NCBI GenBank assembly: GCA_020081605.1
Contig: JAHREC010000009.1
Location: forward strand, 2,666,001-2,730,000
From: Albifimbria verrucaria
Taxonomy: Eukaryota > Ascomycota > Sordariomycetes > Hypocreales > Stachybotryaceae
Length of the DNA: 64,000 bases
Reading direction: 5' to 3'
Shown here in pieces: positions 61,288-64,000 of this stretch. The translations under genes and the position numbers were made by a program. The notes below the pieces were generated by a model. The model searched no databases and was not told the origin of the DNA. It saw only the letters and a list, made by a program, of their open reading frames with translations. Numbering within the stretch: position 1 is the stretch's first letter; the number at the start of each line of letters is the position of its first letter.

Positions 61288-61924
61288 TTAGGGAATACAT
61301 AAATTAACCACTTTATCGCTGGCGAGACCTTGTGTTGCCCAAACCTCAGTAAGGCGTATTACGCTATGAAAAACATCACATATGTCAAAAGTGTTGTACT
61401 TCTTAACTTACGTTATCCTCTCAAATTGTCGCGTTTGAGACAACTCTTGGACCTTGGCGCGTAGGCTAAATTCCAACTTTTGCTGGCATAAGTCCTTCAA
61501 AGCACTATCAAAATAATTGCAATTATTTTTGGTTTTTCCTAACCAAACATCAGCCGATGACCGTCTTGGTGAGATTTTGAATTCTGCTAAGCTTCGAGCA
61601 AAAATGTCAGTTGCCGTGGCAAGGTTCAAGTGCTTCTCTTTCTTTTCTTCTTTTTTGTTTTCCGATTTCTCATTCTGTTTCATTTGCTCTGTAGAGAGTC
61701 TTAGCTTTTCCTAAGGAGAGGGGATTGTCCAGATCATCGCGCCTTAGACAGCTATCCTGCTTCTCGAATGTTTTGATTAGTAGCGGACCCGTTGTCTTGA
61801 TGGTAGGAAGTAAAGGGAAGGAATAAGTAACCTCGCCAACTAGTTGGGGCATGACAGTGGGGGCGTCTGGGGGCCGATAAGACACCAGTGGTTCCAATAA
61901 AAGAACCCACCAATCAACCACCAT
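61288..61924 (-). CDS. Uncharacterised spliced gene, lysine-rich central region
   Basis: The 3' part is well supported. An exon down to 61412 encodes STEQMKQNEKSENKKEEKK then ATATDIFARSLAEFKISP and a KLEFSLRAKVQELSQTRQFERI stretch. It ends at a consensus donor, and the intron at 61364-61411 (GTAAGT...TTTTCATAG) leads in frame into a 25-codon last exon (VIRLTEVWATQGLASDKVV) ending TAA at 61288-61290. The 5' part opens with ATG 61924 (MVVDWWVLLLEPLVSYRPPD) but is out of phase with the rest. Either an intron ending at TTAG just before GAAAAGCTAAG, or lost bases, could join them. No domain is recognised. Confidence 0.5.
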
Positions 61925-63599
61925 AGTAATACAGTCTTGACAGTATATACACGGGAGATTCCGTGTTATTTCTTCCAGCTTATTGATTATACAACGTACA
62001 CATTTTTCTCCCTACCATAATGTAGCTACTCACCCTACCCATCGAACTCACGCAAATGATACTTTTCTACTGCATTCTCGCTCGAGGTGTAGGCGTGGGC
62101 TTCGATTAAGGCTAGGAACCAGGCATGCCGACTATGCTATGATATGGTAGAATTTATCCTTTAACAAAACTTAGCCACGGCACATAATGTACTAAAGTCG
62201 CCGCCAGAGGGAAGTGTGAAGATCATGAAGAGACTGCTAGAGCATGGTATATCGTCTTTGGATACAAGTTATTCTAGAGGTGTTCTCCCAAAGATTATTA
62301 GGGAGAGCATACCGCTGTGCTTACGTTGGTGTTGCAAAGGGTTACATGGTTTCCCAATGTGAATACAAAATGTGTGTTTCAGGAGGCGTCGTCTAGGGGC
62401 TGGAACCAATGACGGATATTCTAATGGCGATGAAAGCGGAAAATATAATTGTACGATAACAAGATATGTCCCATAATGATAGAATGGAGAGGCAAATATG
62501 TACCAGTTTAGCGTATAATCTTTTGAAGTTTATACTATGCTCACGAAAAACGAAAACAAGGGGAACAAGACAAAAATAGTTGGGGAAGGAGTTCATAAAG
62601 CAATATGTGTGTTAACGCATCCTACCGCATTGAAAGTCGATGAAGTATCCGGCGGGAAACAGACACAATGCCAGAAGAAGGAGAGTGCATTGCTGGTGGT
62701 ATAAGAAGCCGTGCTATATTGGGATACACCAGAAGCGTAGTCGATTTGTAGCGATGGACGCTAATGCTTGCGCAAGACGTGGTGTTGCATACATTACGTG
62801 TTATCCGACAGACTTGTCGAGAGGAACCAATTGGAATCAATGCTGTGTATCCTTATTTAAATTATCTGTTTCATAGCAGTTGAATTATTAGTGGTTGTGA
62901 GTCAGTGTTCCATTTTCTGAAGGGTTGAGTTAAATGGGTGGCTTCGTACAAACATGGAGTATAAGTCGAAACACATAAGCCAGAGATAGAGTCATAGGGT
63001 TCGGTAACATTATTTATGGAGTCGACGCAAACGTCTCCCCATTGTTGACAGCAACTGATACTATGACGGATACAAAAGGGGTCCATACGACCAGTTCCCG
63101 CCTCTCCCGGTTGACGCTAATGCCATTGAGCGTTTCGTGTGCCCGTGCTTATGATGGCATTGCTCAATACGGACCGAGCGGGAGTAATGTCCTTGATCGA
63201 CGCAAATTAAAATGCCAAATGCATCGAAAAGCTCTAGAAGAGGCGTCAAATTCTGAAGTCCGTGCTGGGATGATCCTGCTAAAGTGCAAATTACACGACA
63301 CGACTAGGGCCATAACGGCCCGTCTCATTGGAAACGACCCCTGGCATTAGGGCGAAAATCCTCCACTTGGGCATGTTTGGGCGCTATGTGCCTTGGAAAG
63401 GTTGGGCATCCAAGGTCTATCCTGTGAGCCAAATGCCCAATGCTATGGCGGGCAAATCTGTTAAGAAGGTCAACAGTAGCTGCATGTCCGTCCCAGCAAC
63501 TCAAACGTCTGCATATCGCTTCTGCACGTTGTTGTTTAGGATTAAGCTAACGCAGGCCAAGCCGTAGCTGCAGCCACCTTATCCTTTGGTCAGCCAGTC
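61925..63599. other. AT-rich intergenic with a possible small Cys-containing frame
   Basis: An ATG frame at 62640-62876 (78 codons) contains five Cys (for example GTNWNQCCVSLF) but no signal peptide. I do not call it. Frames at 63042-63567 show no domain. Confidence 0.4.
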
Positions 63600-64000
63600 A
63601 TGGGTCCTTCAACACAACAACAGCAACCGGGCTTTGCCCAATTGGAGCAAGCTGCTCTCCACATACTTCGTCTCATCAGTGACACGCCTGGGCTGGAGAA
63701 CACCAAGCTGGCAGTCGTTGGGGATCTGGCACTCCGCAAGTACGTGCCGGAATGTAGGCGCACCGATGTAAGCATGCTTGTCTCATAGGGCGGCCGGGCA
63801 GAAGGACTGACACGATGAACAAGAGCATCGACTTTATCATTAGCAAGTCTTCGTCTCCAGGACGAGTGAGCAAGGAGATTGTCGGCCACCCTATGAGCCC
63901 TCTGACCGAAAGGTCTGGAGCTGTCTACTTCCGGTCCTCAAACGGCTGGGAGGTCGAAGTGAAACTCCTTCCCGACTGGTTGTGTCCATACCTTCCGTCA
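63600..64000 (+). CDS. Nucleotidyltransferase-like fungal protein, 5' part (runs off the window)
   Basis: Exon 1 is 63600-63767, the intron 63768-63833 (GTAAGC...ACAAG), and exon 2 runs to the window edge without a stop. The start MGPSTQQQQPGF is at an ATG at 63600. The text LENTKLAVVGDLALRKYVPE followed by IDFIISKSSSPGR resembles the nucleotidyltransferase fold in which a Gly-rich strand-helix is followed by an Asp-bearing strand (here IDF). A WEVEVKLLPDWLCPYLP segment follows. At least 111 residues are visible. The catalytic state cannot be judged, because only one of the usual paired acidic residues is seen. It may be one of the many fungal NTase-like proteins of unknown function. Confidence 0.68.

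Overview
The window is nuclear DNA of a filamentous ascomycete (Pezizomycotina). I would guess a sordariomycete and probably Hypocreales, but that is an inference from gene types and style. The evidence is spliceosomal introns of mostly 48-70 bp with GTRNGT donors, CTNAC-like branch sites and CAG/TAG acceptors; Zn2Cys6 regulators; a GH92 mannosidase; a berberine-bridge-type oxidase; an intron-bearing tRNA-Leu; and long gene-poor stretches.

Layout. 1-1.4 kb: tRNA-Leu. 1.45-2.9 kb: F-box protein. 3.0-20.3 kb: a catabolic-looking cluster of two short-chain dehydrogenases, a P-loop sugar/nucleoside-kinase-like protein, a zinc polyol dehydrogenase, a sugar transporter, a Zn2Cys6 regulator, a secreted FAD oxidase and a secreted GH92 alpha-mannosidase. 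A SnoaL-like 'pathogen-related' protein follows at 21.0-21.9 kb. 22-27.3 kb: relics, a 141-bp tandem duplication and a coiled-coil protein gene. 27.3-34.4 kb: no convincing gene, AT-rich up to about 30.7 kb and GC-richer after it. 34.4-35.9 kb: a second Zn2Cys6 regulator, followed by about 14 kb without a recognisable gene. 50-57.6 kb: a housekeeping-like block of His-rich-tailed methyltransferase, phosphoglycerate-mutase-family phosphatase, small membrane coiled-coil protein and Ubp6/USP14 deubiquitinase. 58.4-60.3 kb: a cysteine-rich pseudogene and a secreted actin-fold (Hsp70-like) protein. 61.3-61.9 kb: an unknown spliced gene. 63.6 kb to the end: the 5' part of a nucleotidyltransferase-like gene.

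How the genes may work together (inference): the mannosidase and oxidase act outside the cell, the transporter imports a sugar or polyol, the dehydrogenases interconvert polyol and ketose, the kinase phosphorylates a product, and the Zn2Cys6 protein regulates the set. CGG-N10-CCG elements sit 105-310 bp upstream of several of these genes.

A major caveat: ten of the recognisable genes carry single-base frame breaks (25 by my count), every one a missing base at a short mononucleotide run. In all ten, adding the missing bases back to the exon total gives a whole number of codons. This looks like systematic homopolymer shortening in the sequence rather than gene decay. Four genes, including a 1.56-kb transporter, have no break. 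One short-chain dehydrogenase instead carries an in-frame TGA, which homopolymer error does not explain.
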